Source of the DNA: a virus
Virus record (IMG/VR): IMGVR_UViG_3300017971_000617
Span: 1 to 31,728 of that record
Strand: one strand, 5' to 3'
Length of the DNA stretch: 31,728 nucleotides
The position numbers were made by a program, and so were the translations under genes. This document shows positions 23,737-31,687 of the stretch, piece by piece. Under the pieces are notes generated by a model. It did no database searches, was not told the DNA's origin, and worked only from the letters and a program-made list of their open reading frames with translations. How positions within the stretch are numbered: the stretch's first letter is position 1; each line of letters begins with the position of its first letter.

Positions 23737-23749
23737 GGCTTATCTCCAA

Positions 23750-25369
23750 TTATTCAGTTTCGGTTTCCATGCCTTCCTGGATTACCACTTTTGTTTCATC
23801 ATCAGCCTGTTCAATATCCGGTGGGGTATCCTGCCCGAATTCCGGCATGGATTCAATATATTCATCAATTTCAGCGTCAACGGCATCCTGGTCTTCCTCA
23901 CTCATGCTGGGCAAAACCTGTTTTGCAGTCTGCTTCTGAATCAAGCCATTAAAGGTTTTTGATTTCACAATGGTTTGGGAGGTCAGGGCATTTTCAAGAT
24001 CTGCGGCAACGTCCTCCACATTAAATGATTTGGATCGACCGAAGTTCACCTCGTCTTTCATTTTCTCCCATTCATTCTGCCATTTCAGCCAATATTCAAG
24101 AATCTTGTTTTCCGCTTTTTCAAGGTTCATGGCTTTACTGACCAACGTAGAATTGAGAATTTGAAATTCTGATTTCAATGCCACCCCTGATTTAGCCGTG
24201 GTGGATATTTCAGTTCCGGCGAGCCCACCGATATTAGCCGCTCTATAGATCTCCCCAACCTTGTATTGCATATGCTTCAAAATGGAATTGATAGCCGATT
24301 CTACTTCTGGTGTGAGCCATTCCGGCTTTGATTCTGGATATTCCGGATCATACTCAAGAACAGCCTGAACACTCACCTCATCAGGGGCATCAACATTCGC
24401 CTTTTTCGGGTCAGCATCCCTTCGAGCTTTCATCATCATTGGGAATGCCGCGTAATTGATCACTTCTTCGATTTGGCTTGCGTTTTTAACCAAGGAGATA
24501 TCTATCCTTGCGATTTCGCTTAAATCGCTTTCTCCGATGCCCTGCTTAGTTGTTTTCAGGTTATAAAGCCATAGAAAGGGAACGAATCCCAATGAATTAT
24601 CACCTTCCGCTATGGATTCTACTTCTTCCCCGCCCATTGATGGAACCGTAACCGGAATCGGTTTTGAATTCGGGGCAGGTTTAGCCCCGCTGATTGTTTG
24701 AGATGTAGCCCCGGAGGTAAGAGAAACAATATTTACATTTGGTCCTTCTGGTCTACCTTGATCATCCACGAGTTCAAAGATGGCCCACTCTTGATCAGTC
24801 CAAATTCTATACCTGCCGTCTTCATCCAACAATTTCAAATATGCCAGGTAAGGGCGGTGGTTTTCATCCTTGGCAAACTTCCAATCCAGAATAGCCGGAG
24901 GATGATACGTGGCAATATATGGATAGACCTTAGCATCTTTCTGTTCTTTGAGCGTTTTAAACTGAGTAGGGGATTTATCCACAAGAATACCCATATGCCC
25001 TTGAATCGAAGCATTAAGGGCAATATTGGCCATGGTGGGATCATATCCATCACCATACAAATTAGCATCCTTGAAAAACATCTGCCAAAAATCGTCATTC
25101 TCCAATGCCTGGAGCTTTCTGCCTTGAGGAGGTTTACTCATCAAATGATAAGTGAATATTCCACAGACCGATTTAGAATAACCAAAGGAATATAAATCAG
25201 CAATTCTCCTTTCGTATGCCGCCTGGGGTTCCCTTTCATGCTGCTGAATATAGCCCCCTTTGACGATTGCTTCAATGCCCTCAAAAGCAGCCATATAGAT
25301 CTTCCACAAAGCAAGATTCTGCCTATAATCAGCATGAACTGCTTTTATTTCCTCTCGATTCAATTTCAT
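23750..25369 (-). CDS. Portal protein (DUF4055-type)
   Basis: The 539-aa product starts after TTAGGAG. Its N-terminal part (QQHEREPQAAYERRIADLYS, then SVCGIFTYHLMSKPPQG) and the NLYGDGYDPTMANIALNASI, QGHMGILVDKSP segment match DUF4055-type portals. A helical region follows (EIARIDISLVKNASQIEEVI), where portal stem-like helices occur, and the C-terminus is acidic (MSEEDQDAVDAEIDEYIESM). Portals form the dodecameric DNA channel at one capsid vertex. The MuF gene is directly downstream, the usual partner. Portal length is normal for the family. Confidence 0.85.
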   Translation of the reverse strand: MKLNREEIKAVHADYRQNLALWKIYMAAFEGIEAIVKGGYIQQHEREPQAAYERRIADLYSFGYSKSVCGIFTYHLMSKPPQGRKLQALENDDFWQMFFKDANLYGDGYDPTMANIALNASIQGHMGILVDKSPTQFKTLKEQKDAKVYPYIATYHPPAILDWKFAKDENHRPYLAYLKLLDEDGRYRIWTDQEWAIFELVDDQGRPEGPNVNIVSLTSGATSQTISGAKPAPNSKPIPVTVPSMGGEEVESIAEGDNSLGFVPFLWLYNLKTTKQGIGESDLSEIARIDISLVKNASQIEEVINYAAFPMMMKARRDADPKKANVDAPDEVSVQAVLEYDPEYPESKPEWLTPEVESAINSILKHMQYKVGEIYRAANIGGLAGTEISTTAKSGVALKSEFQILNSTLVSKAMNLEKAENKILEYWLKWQNEWEKMKDEVNFGRSKSFNVEDVAADLENALTSQTIVKSKTFNGLIQKQTAKQVLPSMSEEDQDAVDAEIDEYIESMPEFGQDTPPDIEQADDETKVVIQEGMETETE

Positions 25370-25382
25370 TTTTTTCTCCTAA

Positions 25383-26111
25383 TTAAACGCCCGGGTGAAC
25401 GTAATAATCAAATTCAATATTCACGTTATTATCGGAGGTGGTCTCATTCGTTAATAAAATGATATATTTTGTATTACTTTTTAAAATGAACTCAGCAACT
25501 CTACCTCTCGTTCCTGGGGTAGTCCGACCTGATCCGACCCGCCAAGGCCCCCATATTAAGGAGCCATCAGTTGTCCCCCCTGTTGGAGTATGGCTTATAT
25601 TCAAAGTATCAGTATTCCCACTATTTCGATCTCGATTAAAAGATGAAATAGCGGTCCCAGCCACCCTATCTGCTGCCTCATATATCGCCACCGATAATTC
25701 ACTTTCTGATTCAACATGTTCCAGAAAATGCCATATCTTTTTTGTTTGGTCTTTCCCTGAATTTTCAGTATCAATTACTCCAGAATCAGGAACAATGATT
25801 AAATATTTAATTGAAGCGCCATTACCTAAAGTGGTATTATGGGTGGCCTCGTATGAATCGCCGCAATGGATTTCATGGTGTTCAGATGAAATCATAATAG
25901 GGGCACCACGGAAAATATTATCACCAAGAAAAGATGCTTTAATTCCAAACTCATCTGTGGTGGCTCCAGATATTCCACCACTATCATCCATAAGGATCCC
26001 CCGTGGTCGACCATCCTGATCAAATAATTTCACAGCAGATGCGGCAAAAGCGCCATTTAAATTGAAAAAACAAAAAATCAATGCCAAAATAACTAAACTT
26101 TTAAATCTCAT
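25383..26111 (-). CDS. Exported structural-type protein with N-terminal VKLxDxDGRPRGI motif (2)
   Basis: The 242-aa product has a signal peptide-like N-terminus (VILALIFCFFNLNGAFAAS) with AFA as a probable cleavage site. The motif AVKLFDQDGRPRGI follows, as in the next protein upstream. The remaining beta-rich part (SYEATHNTTLGNGASIKYLI, then SSFNRDRNSGNTDTLNISHT) resembles a phage/marine-virus structural family with Asn-Arg-Asn repeat-like strands that may be decoration proteins. A Sec signal is odd for a virion protein. It may be secreted, or a structural family joined to an export leader. SD AAAGGAG. Confidence 0.7.
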   Translation of the reverse strand: MRFKSLVILALIFCFFNLNGAFAASAVKLFDQDGRPRGILMDDSGGISGATTDEFGIKASFLGDNIFRGAPIMISSEHHEIHCGDSYEATHNTTLGNGASIKYLIIVPDSGVIDTENSGKDQTKKIWHFLEHVESESELSVAIYEAADRVAGTAISSFNRDRNSGNTDTLNISHTPTGGTTDGSLIWGPWRVGSGRTTPGTRGRVAEFILKSNTKYIILLTNETTSDNNVNIEFDYYVHPGV

Positions 26112-26134
26112 AATTCTCTCCTTTTTTTAATTCT

Positions 26135-27010
26135 TTAATCAGTGAAATGGCCTTGAGCCATCGCAGATACTTTGGTTAAATCGGTCAAATCATCCTGAAT
26201 AAGCATTTGGATGCTTTCTCCGGTTAAAAGCCGAACAGCCACCCCGTATTCAGATTGACCAGCAAATGAAATCTTTATGGTGATACCATATATTCCAGAA
26301 GGGGCTTTTGTGTCATACACTTTTCCATTTGGTCCAGACAGAATACCTAATTCACCATTTGTCTTAACGTTAAAGATGTTTTCATAATGATTATCAGCAA
26401 ACTTCTTTCTGAAGACCATTCCCCGGGTCAAAGCGGCAATACCACCAAAAGTCCCATCATCCATAGCCGTTGCATCTGTGATGTGGATTACCAATTGCGT
26501 CAGATCTGCAGCGGCAGAAAAGGCATTCGTCAATTGATAAATTTGGGGAGTGGAGGAGCCATCTACATTCATATTTTGCAGGCTTGAATAAACAATAGAA
26601 TCCAAAGGGAATGCATATGGAACCGGTTCATCCAAGGTAAGGGTATTCGTCGCCACGGAAACCACATCAGGGGTAAAATAATGTGGATGGGGATCTTCAC
26701 TTGTGGTATCATCATAGATAACCGAAATATGGTCTCCTGGAGCGATTGAATGCCCCGCCTTCATAACAATCGTATAAGCCCCTACTGTGGGAATTTCGGC
26801 CAATCCATCCGTTAAATTATCAATTTTAGAGAATCGTAAAGCGATGACTCTTGTGGTCTGGTCCTGCACATTGACGTCCTGTGAACCGTCATTTTTAATC
26901 TTTATTCCCCTGGGTCTTCCATCAGTATCTTGGAGTTTAACCGAACTAGCCCCCCATAAATTGAAAGCCAAAAGAAAAATAAAACCCAAAATGATAAATA
27001 ACTTTTTCAT
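26135..27010 (-). CDS. Exported structural-type protein with N-terminal VKLxDxDGRPRGI motif (1)
   Basis: The 291-aa product has a Sec-type signal (MKKLFIILGFIFLLAFNLWG, then AS) followed by SVKLQDTDGRPRGIKI. The body is beta-rich (VGAYTIVMKAGHSIAPGDHI, then YALTLDEPV-like strands and FNVKTNGELGIL, GPNGKVYDTKAPSGIYGITI), a style also seen in viral structural proteins. It ends GESIQMLIQDDLTDL and a short tail. The shared signal and motif with the next gene suggest that both N-termini derive from a duplication fused to different bodies. SD AAAGGAG. Function unknown; exported adhesin or decoration is a guess. Confidence 0.7.
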   Translation of the reverse strand: MKKLFIILGFIFLLAFNLWGASSVKLQDTDGRPRGIKIKNDGSQDVNVQDQTTRVIALRFSKIDNLTDGLAEIPTVGAYTIVMKAGHSIAPGDHISVIYDDTTSEDPHPHYFTPDVVSVATNTLTLDEPVPYAFPLDSIVYSSLQNMNVDGSSTPQIYQLTNAFSAAADLTQLVIHITDATAMDDGTFGGIAALTRGMVFRKKFADNHYENIFNVKTNGELGILSGPNGKVYDTKAPSGIYGITIKISFAGQSEYGVAVRLLTGESIQMLIQDDLTDLTKVSAMAQGHFTD

Positions 27011-27033
27011 AACTTCTCCTTTAATTATTTTTA

Positions 27034-27213
27034 TTAGTTTCCGTGAACATTCTCTCTAACTTTGATTAATATTGGCCGGTCCTCTTTTCTTCCAGCAAGA
27101 GTAGTGATTCTATTGGTAAATGAGTAATTCGATTCTGCTGCCCCATCCTTTAGCCAGATGACCGTTTTGGTATTACTATAGGTCTTGCTAAGAACCGTGA
27201 TGCCACAGAAACA
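27034..27213 (-). other. Coding-like open frame without start codon (-1 to the small gene upstream)
   Basis: This frame is open from a TGA to TAA at 27034. It has no ATG, GTG or TTG. Its residues look like real protein (KTVIWLKDGAAESNYSFTNR, ending KVRENVHGN). It overlaps the 3' end of the 64-aa gene in the -1 frame. Either a frameshift mutation or sequence error has cut a longer gene, or ribosomes shift. No canonical heptamer is seen, only CCAAAAC. Confidence 0.5.
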
Positions 27214-27344
27214 TCAACTCCAGCATTCACTATATAGACTATTTTGTGGTCTACTCCATTTGAATCTGTATGCTTTTCTGTGATTAGCCGCCTACCATCC
27301 GCCTGTTGACTATCTTCAAGTATTTCTGAACTTACAATAGGCAT
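27150..27344 (-). CDS. 64-aa conserved-type small phage protein, possibly truncated
   Basis: The ATG at 27344 (MPIVSSEILEDSQQADGRRL) is chosen; the in-frame GTG four codons earlier is less suitable. The SD is TGGAG. The motif 'QADGRR...E.HTDS.GVDH' occurs in small phage proteins encoded near head and tail genes. The chain stops at 27150, but a coding-like sequence continues in the -1 frame to 27034 (separate entry), so the gene may be broken or frameshifted. It lies between a basic 92-aa gene and the exported-protein pair. Confidence 0.6.
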   Translation of the reverse strand: MPIVSSEILEDSQQADGRRLITEKHTDSNGVDHKIVYIVNAGVDVSVASRFLARPIVIPKRSSG

Positions 27345-27356
27345 TTTTTTCTCCAC

Positions 27357-27635
27357 TTAAATTTTTTGAAAAACATTATATGGATTCGCTCCTTGCCCTT
27401 TTCTGGTCGATTGGCGGTTAGTCCTTGGCTTTGGATTCCCTGCTTGCTGACTCCTGGGAGATCTGCCAGCAACCTGCCTTAAATGCTTTGTTTTCTTTGC
27501 TTCATCATCAGCCATTTGCTGTGCCGCTGTTTTTGCCTGGGCTAATCGGTTTGGATCTGATTCGATCTCCTTAGCCTGGGCCAGAGTTTCGGCATCCCAC
27601 CTTGCTCTATATTCCTTTTCTGAAACATCCCTCAT
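27357..27635 (-). CDS. 92-aa basic protein of unknown function
   Basis: The first 50 residues are helical and charged (EYRARWDAETLAQAKEIESD), and the C-terminal half is basic, Arg/Gln/Gly-rich and probably disordered (QVAGRSPRSQQAGNPKPRTN). This composition suggests binding of nucleic acid or of an acidic protein surface, but no domain is recognisable. The start overlaps the stop of the 50-aa gene (TAATG), with SD AAAGGAG inside that gene, so the two are translationally coupled. Confidence 0.65.
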   Translation of the reverse strand: MRDVSEKEYRARWDAETLAQAKEIESDPNRLAQAKTAAQQMADDEAKKTKHLRQVAGRSPRSQQAGNPKPRTNRQSTRKGQGANPYNVFQKI

Positions 27636-27787
27636 TATGAACTCCTTTCTGGTTGTTTAATATCGGGTTTATAATACTCACAATCTATATTGCATTGATC
27701 ACTATATTCATCACAGGTTTCTTGCCAAACACAGGGAAATATCACCAATTCTCCCCCTAACATGGTCTCTGTATCTATATCAAGCAT
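27635..27787 (-). CDS. 50-aa Cys-containing small protein
   Basis: A good SD (TTAGGAGG) precedes ATG at 27787. The ORF is 50 codons and ends in TAA overlapping the ATG of the next gene by one base. The product has four Cys (19, 25, 32, 36) in CVWQETCDEY and QCNIDCEYY. The spacing C-x5-C-x6-C-x3-C could bind a metal or form disulfides. It is highly acidic. No homologue is recognised. SD, size and coupling to the next gene make it a likely real gene that is too short for most ORF filters. Confidence 0.7.
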   Translation of the reverse strand: MLDIDTETMLGGELVIFPCVWQETCDEYSDQCNIDCEYYKPDIKQPERSS

Positions 27788-27795
27788 ATTACCTC

Positions 27796-28503
27796 CTAAA
27801 TTTGATAACCATATTCTAAAGCATTCCGCTTTAAATCATGATAGGCCACCGGATTAACCTTCAATAACTTTTCCATGCTGAATAAACCATTTAATTCAAT
27901 ATCAACGGCTTCCTTCCATGGATGAGTGTGAATATTCGTTCCCAATTTATCCACCCACACCACCAAATTATTTAAATCAAGATTAAACCATTTAGCAAAT
28001 TCAAGAATTTGCTTAGGTTGCTGCATATCCTCTACCCTCAGAATATAATCAATGTTGAATTCCTTTTGAATTCTTTTGTTCCACTCAATCCAGTAATATG
28101 CTCCTATTTCATAAGGAGAAAGATCTTTATATTCTGGAAAGAATTCAACAAAGGGCTCATATCCTATTCGTCCCTCACTAACATGCAGCCTGGAGCAAGA
28201 TTGAATCACTTTTACCGGGTTTCTGACTAAATGGATATAAGTGGTGTCCTTTTCAAATACAGCTTTTATCTGCTCAATCTGGCGCGGGTGAACTATCATC
28301 CATGATACAATACCATCTGGCAATATTCTTTCGTGGCCCACATCTTTTTTTAATCTTCTAAGCAATTCCTTTATATATTTGCTTCCTGATCTGGCACAGC
28401 AGGCTACCACTATTTTCGGGCCGGGTTTATCGGCAGCAAGCACAATATCCTCAGCAGGAAACGGTTTAATCATATCAATCACTTCTAAATCAGCTTTCAT
28501 CAT
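27796..28503 (-). CDS. Sulfotransferase-like protein (PAPS-dependent family)
   Basis: The 235-aa product has the P-loop-like 5'-phosphosulfate motif near CCARSGSKYIKELL (Arg38 to Lys42) and the 3'-phosphate motif HLVRNPVKVIQS with Arg94 and Ser102. Both are hallmarks of sulfotransferases, which move sulfate from PAPS to a hydroxyl or amine group. The end (WKEAVDIELNGLF and DLKRNALEYGYQI) also fits. Length is normal for a minimal enzyme. It is cytoplasmic and would need host PAPS. The gene overlaps the coiled-coil gene upstream (ATGATG after GGGGGA). Acceptor unknown; a glycan or Tyr on virion or cell surface is possible. Confidence 0.8.
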   Translation of the reverse strand: MMKADLEVIDMIKPFPAEDIVLAADKPGPKIVVACCARSGSKYIKELLRRLKKDVGHERILPDGIVSWMIVHPRQIEQIKAVFEKDTTYIHLVRNPVKVIQSCSRLHVSEGRIGYEPFVEFFPEYKDLSPYEIGAYYWIEWNKRIQKEFNIDYILRVEDMQQPKQILEFAKWFNLDLNNLVVWVDKLGTNIHTHPWKEAVDIELNGLFSMEKLLKVNPVAYHDLKRNALEYGYQI

Positions 28504-29018
28504 TCCCCCTTGATAAAATGCTTAACAATAAAAGCAAATAATGCTGATATGATCGGTGGGACAAGCAATGCAATCACGGTCACCCCACCAACAATTTTAT
28601 AGATCAATGGAGTAAATCCATCAACCTTAGTTTCTATCACCTCCACCCTTTTTAAAGGGGCCGCTTCTTCCACCTTTTTTTCAAGCTGCTTCACCCTGGT
28701 TTCATTAGCTTTACATCGGAGGCCTCCTGGTACATCCCTTAGTCGTTGCTCATGGTCATTGTGAATTCGATCACAATTTAATGATCTGTCTCGTCTGGCT
28801 TCGATGAATCCGGTCTGCTCAGTTTTTAATCTCTCAATTTGAATTTTAATGGAACTTAGGCATTCTTGAACCGATTTCAAAAGCAAACCAGATTGTTCTT
28901 CCATCAGGCGCTTATCATGGGCCTCCTGCTTTAATTCCTCCACCACCTGCTTCATAGAAAGCATCAATTGATTGTGCTCTTCTATATCTCTCAGTGATAT
29001 TTTTTCACCGTCCGCCAT
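28500..29018 (-). CDS. Coiled-coil protein with C-terminal membrane segment
   Basis: The ATG at 29018 is chosen because AAGGAGATC precedes it; an earlier in-frame start lacks an SD. The 172-aa product is a long charged coiled coil (residues about 5-130; NQLMLSMKQVVEELKQEAHD) followed by a hydrophobic segment (GGVTVIALLVPPIISALFAF) and a basic end (VKHFIKGE). This topology is similar to XhlA-like haemolysin/holin accessory proteins and to phage holin-type proteins with a single tail anchor. A lysis or membrane role is possible. The next gene overlaps by 4 nt. Confidence 0.65.
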   Translation of the reverse strand: MADGEKISLRDIEEHNQLMLSMKQVVEELKQEAHDKRLMEEQSGLLLKSVQECLSSIKIQIERLKTEQTGFIEARRDRSLNCDRIHNDHEQRLRDVPGGLRCKANETRVKQLEKKVEEAAPLKRVEVIETKVDGFTPLIYKIVGGVTVIALLVPPIISALFAFIVKHFIKGE

Positions 29019-29041
29019 CTGATCTCCTTTATGGGTGATCC

Positions 29042-29099
29042 CCGAGGGGCTGAAAGGCAGAAAAACCAACCCCTCGGAGATTTCACGCCCATGCGTGAA
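29042..29099. repeat. Two stem-loops in the 29.0-29.1 kb intergenic region
   Basis: Stem 1 is TTCACGC/GCGTGAA (29082-29088 with 29093-29099), loop CCAT. Stem 2 is CCGAGGGG/CCCCTCGG (29042-29049 with 29070-29077), loop 20 nt. They lie between two operon genes; the second hairpin is about 22 nt before the start of the coiled-coil gene. No classical U tract follows. They may be an RNA processing or stability element. Confidence 0.5.
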
Positions 29100-29118
29100 G
29101 CTGTTAAATATTATTTGG

Positions 29119-29195
29119 ACCGGTTTGGATTTACTTAAACCGGTTTGGATTTGTTTAGTCCTGTAAGATCTTGTATAGGTTTGTTTAGTCCTGTA
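29119..29195. repeat. Short imperfect direct repeats at the 3' end of the 155-aa gene
   Basis: A 14-bp unit beginning ACCGGTTTGG is present at 29119-29132 and 29139-29152; a 15-bp unit (TTGTTTAGTCCTGTA) is at 29151-29165 and 29181-29195. In the gene they encode the repeated TGLNK. The pattern suggests a recent tandem duplication at the gene end. Confidence 0.6.
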
Positions 29196-29602
29196 CCGGA
29201 TTGTAAAGCTGTAGTTGATTCCAAAAAGGCAAAATCCTTATTATCAATGTGATCATATTGGCAAACAATCGGTTTCCGGAGAAAGAGGGGAAAAGTGATC
29301 CAACTGGTTTTGGAGTTTAGAAGCATCTTTGATTTAATAAAATAGAACAACTCTTCCCCGGGTTCCTTAAATGCTGCAGATATCTCCCAGGCTGATAAGC
29401 AATATGGGGCATTGTCCGCTTTAACCACAAAAATCAGATAATTCAAAGTGTGATTCAACCCATACATTTTGCGAACCATAAACCGAATATCACCTTGGAA
29501 TTCCTGATCCTCTTTCCGTTTGGATTCTCTAAGGGATTCCACTAAATGCAGAATATCCTTGAAAACCTCAACCGCTTTTTGATGAACGTGTTCTCGACAC
29601 AT
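29135..29602 (-). CDS. 155-aa protein of unknown function
   Basis: Start 29602 is chosen for AAAGGGAG 8 nt upstream; the long ORF start at 29704 lies inside the terminase gene and lacks an SD. The product starts MCREHVHQKAVEVFKDILHL; it has helical segments, a Lys/Arg-rich centre and a beta-like C-terminal part (SWITFPLFLRKPIVCQYDHI), and it ends in the TGLNK repeats. No family is recognised. It follows the large terminase with only 1 nt between stop and start. Role unknown; not a typical small terminase. Confidence 0.6.
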   Translation of the reverse strand: MCREHVHQKAVEVFKDILHLVESLRESKRKEDQEFQGDIRFMVRKMYGLNHTLNYLIFVVKADNAPYCLSAWEISAAFKEPGEELFYFIKSKMLLNSKTSWITFPLFLRKPIVCQYDHIDNKDFAFLESTTALQSGTGLNKPIQDLTGLNKSKPV

Positions 29603-29603
29603 T

Positions 29604-31052
29604 TTAATTACTCCCTTTGATCTTTTGCATTGCTTGTTGAATATCATCAGCTCCCCAATATTGGAAAACAGGAAATTCTCTGTGGATATAATAGCCAAAA
29701 GCATCAGATATATGGGTTAGATTAGGATCTGCTTTTTTATCGATCTCACCGGCTCCTCCTTCAATCACAGTGACCCCTTCCAAGTCCTTTACCAGATGAG
29801 GGCATTCTTTTCCATCAATCATCAATTTTACATCACCAGTTGCTGACTTTAATCGGCTATTCACCGAATTAACCCGCTGCCTTTCCTGTGGGTTGGCTTT
29901 CGGAACTTTGAAATATAATCGATCTCCAATATATGGCATCAATTCCTGTTTGATCAAATCCCAGTCAGAACCACGAACTTTAGCAGAACCTTTTGCTCCA
30001 CCGGTGGCATCCCCATAACAGATGATATTGCTTTGATGCCGTCCCCAATCCTTTATGAGCTTTTGGCAGACTCTTGGGGTGGTACTATTCCTTGGAATAT
30101 AAACTTCCCCTATGGCAACTGTAATCGTCTTGCCTGGGGCAACCTTAAATACGTCTGCTCCCATTTCCTGAGCAATAACCGCTACCCCTGGGGCCACATT
30201 GAAATCGAAGTGAAATGATATCGGTTTCTTCGGATTATAGAATTGCTTAAAAGCTCCACAATGAATGGTTTCATCAAAATTGTAATAGCATTGCCCTGTG
30301 AAATTAACAAAAGATGCTTCATACTCTTGCAGATAAACCAATTCATCCAGATCAGCTTTAGCCGCTGCAATCTCTGATTCATCAAGAATGTCTGCTGATA
30401 TCCAGTGGTAAGCTCCCCAGTCTCCGGTTTTATCAGCCCTGGCTTTGCTCCACATCTCATAATAATGGTTTCGGCCCTCCGGAACTCCTATAAAATCGCA
30501 TCCCCCTTTTCTATCGGAAAGGGCCGGTCTGATATTTGCTTGCCAGGCATTCTTTTTAACGTTACCGATCTCATCAACAACGCCCCAGTCCCAAGGAGAG
30601 CCCTCAATTCTTTCCGGCTTATCCAATCCAAGGAGGTGAAGTTCAGCACCATTTTTACCGGTTAAAACCAAATTGGATTCATTTGGTGGCTTAGCGAGAA
30701 AACCAACAGGAACCAAACTTTTCACATCTTGCCAGTAAATCCTTTTTACCTGGTCTCTTGTTGGTGCCCCTATGAAATATTTTGGATCTTCATATTTAGA
30801 ATGGAATTGTGGAAATCTTTTATCATGGCAAAGCATGAATCTTAAAACCTGTTTTCGTTTACCCACAATTTCGGTTTTTCCTGATCGTCGGCCTGCCGGG
30901 ACTATATTGAATCTGTGGCGTGATCTCCAAAGGGCCACCTGGGTAGGATGATCTTTCAGTGGTGACCATCTTTTTGTTTTGGAGAGCATCTTGACCGTAT
31001 CTGGCTTTTTAGCCTTAATTGAATGCCCTGGGTTATTTCTGAAAACAGTCAT
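29604..31052 (-). CDS. terL: Large terminase subunit (DNA packaging ATPase/nuclease)
   Basis: The 482-aa product, with start at 31052 (TGGAG before ATG; TAATG overlap with the upstream stop), has Walker A GRRSGKT (residues 54-60) and Walker B GVVDEIG (Asp160, Glu161). The nuclease domain has Asp283 in FHFDFNVAP, Asp348 in CYGDATGG and Asp450 in THISDAFGYY, the three metal-binding acids of the RNase H-like fold. It packages DNA into the prohead with the portal as docking site. Length is typical. It is the anchor for calling the window a phage. I see no small terminase gene by motif; it may lie upstream, outside the window. Confidence 0.93.
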   Translation of the reverse strand: MTVFRNNPGHSIKAKKPDTVKMLSKTKRWSPLKDHPTQVALWRSRHRFNIVPAGRRSGKTEIVGKRKQVLRFMLCHDKRFPQFHSKYEDPKYFIGAPTRDQVKRIYWQDVKSLVPVGFLAKPPNESNLVLTGKNGAELHLLGLDKPERIEGSPWDWGVVDEIGNVKKNAWQANIRPALSDRKGGCDFIGVPEGRNHYYEMWSKARADKTGDWGAYHWISADILDESEIAAAKADLDELVYLQEYEASFVNFTGQCYYNFDETIHCGAFKQFYNPKKPISFHFDFNVAPGVAVIAQEMGADVFKVAPGKTITVAIGEVYIPRNSTTPRVCQKLIKDWGRHQSNIICYGDATGGAKGSAKVRGSDWDLIKQELMPYIGDRLYFKVPKANPQERQRVNSVNSRLKSATGDVKLMIDGKECPHLVKDLEGVTVIEGGAGEIDKKADPNLTHISDAFGYYIHREFPVFQYWGADDIQQAMQKIKGSN

Positions 31053-31687
31053 TATCTTTCTCCAAAACAATCAACAATATCTTGCCTGAGTTTCTTTGCT
31101 ATCTTTTCAGTGGTGTGGGGGCAAGGTGATATGAATCTCTGATCTTCCAGATATGGGAATTTCCCTTCCTTTGAATCTTTTAGTTTGTCCAGATTAGGCG
31201 AATACTCTTGAACGGAGAACCGATCTTCACGTAATAGCCAGTTTTCGGTTTTTACGTCCTTTTCCCTGGGGGACTCTTGGAATGGATTCGAGATACCTTT
31301 TTCTTGACCTTTTTCCCCTTTGGTCTTTCCCCCTTTTTTCTGACCTTTATTCCTTTCTTTATCCCTTTCACTAATAGATGGTTTATTTATATCATTAGAA
31401 GAATTATATATAGAATAAATAGATTTTTCGATTCTTTCTATTCTATCCCTTTTAATCAATCCCCTTTCTTTTTTTGTTTGTTTGTTTAAATCTTTTAATT
31501 CTGTTTTGTTGGTTGTATCCATTGAAAGATATATAGAATGATTCACCGCAGAATGCTTTTTTAGTTTGGTATCATCCTCTATTTCTTCTTCCCAGTTTAG
31601 CCCATTAATGAAAAGATTAAAAAGATAACCAATTGAACCACCAACAAGAATTAAGATGGAAGTGATAATGATTAATAAAATATTCAT
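31052..31687 (-). CDS. Membrane-anchored charged protein upstream of terminase
   Basis: The 211-aa product starts after CAGGAGGG. Residues 1-28 form a membrane anchor (LLIIITSILILVGGSIGYLF). The remainder is hydrophilic, with Lys/Glu-rich low-complexity sequence (ERDKERNKGQKKGGKTKGEK) and a more folded C-terminus (PHTTEKIAKKLRQDIVDCFG). The gene overlaps terminase by one base in TAATG. A small terminase often occupies this place, but small terminases have no membrane anchor, so I do not call it one. Function unknown. The DNA of this gene is more AT-rich than its neighbours by eye. Confidence 0.6.
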   Translation of the reverse strand: MNILLIIITSILILVGGSIGYLFNLFINGLNWEEEIEDDTKLKKHSAVNHSIYLSMDTTNKTELKDLNKQTKKERGLIKRDRIERIEKSIYSIYNSSNDINKPSISERDKERNKGQKKGGKTKGEKGQEKGISNPFQESPREKDVKTENWLLREDRFSVQEYSPNLDKLKDSKEGKFPYLEDQRFISPCPHTTEKIAKKLRQDIVDCFGER

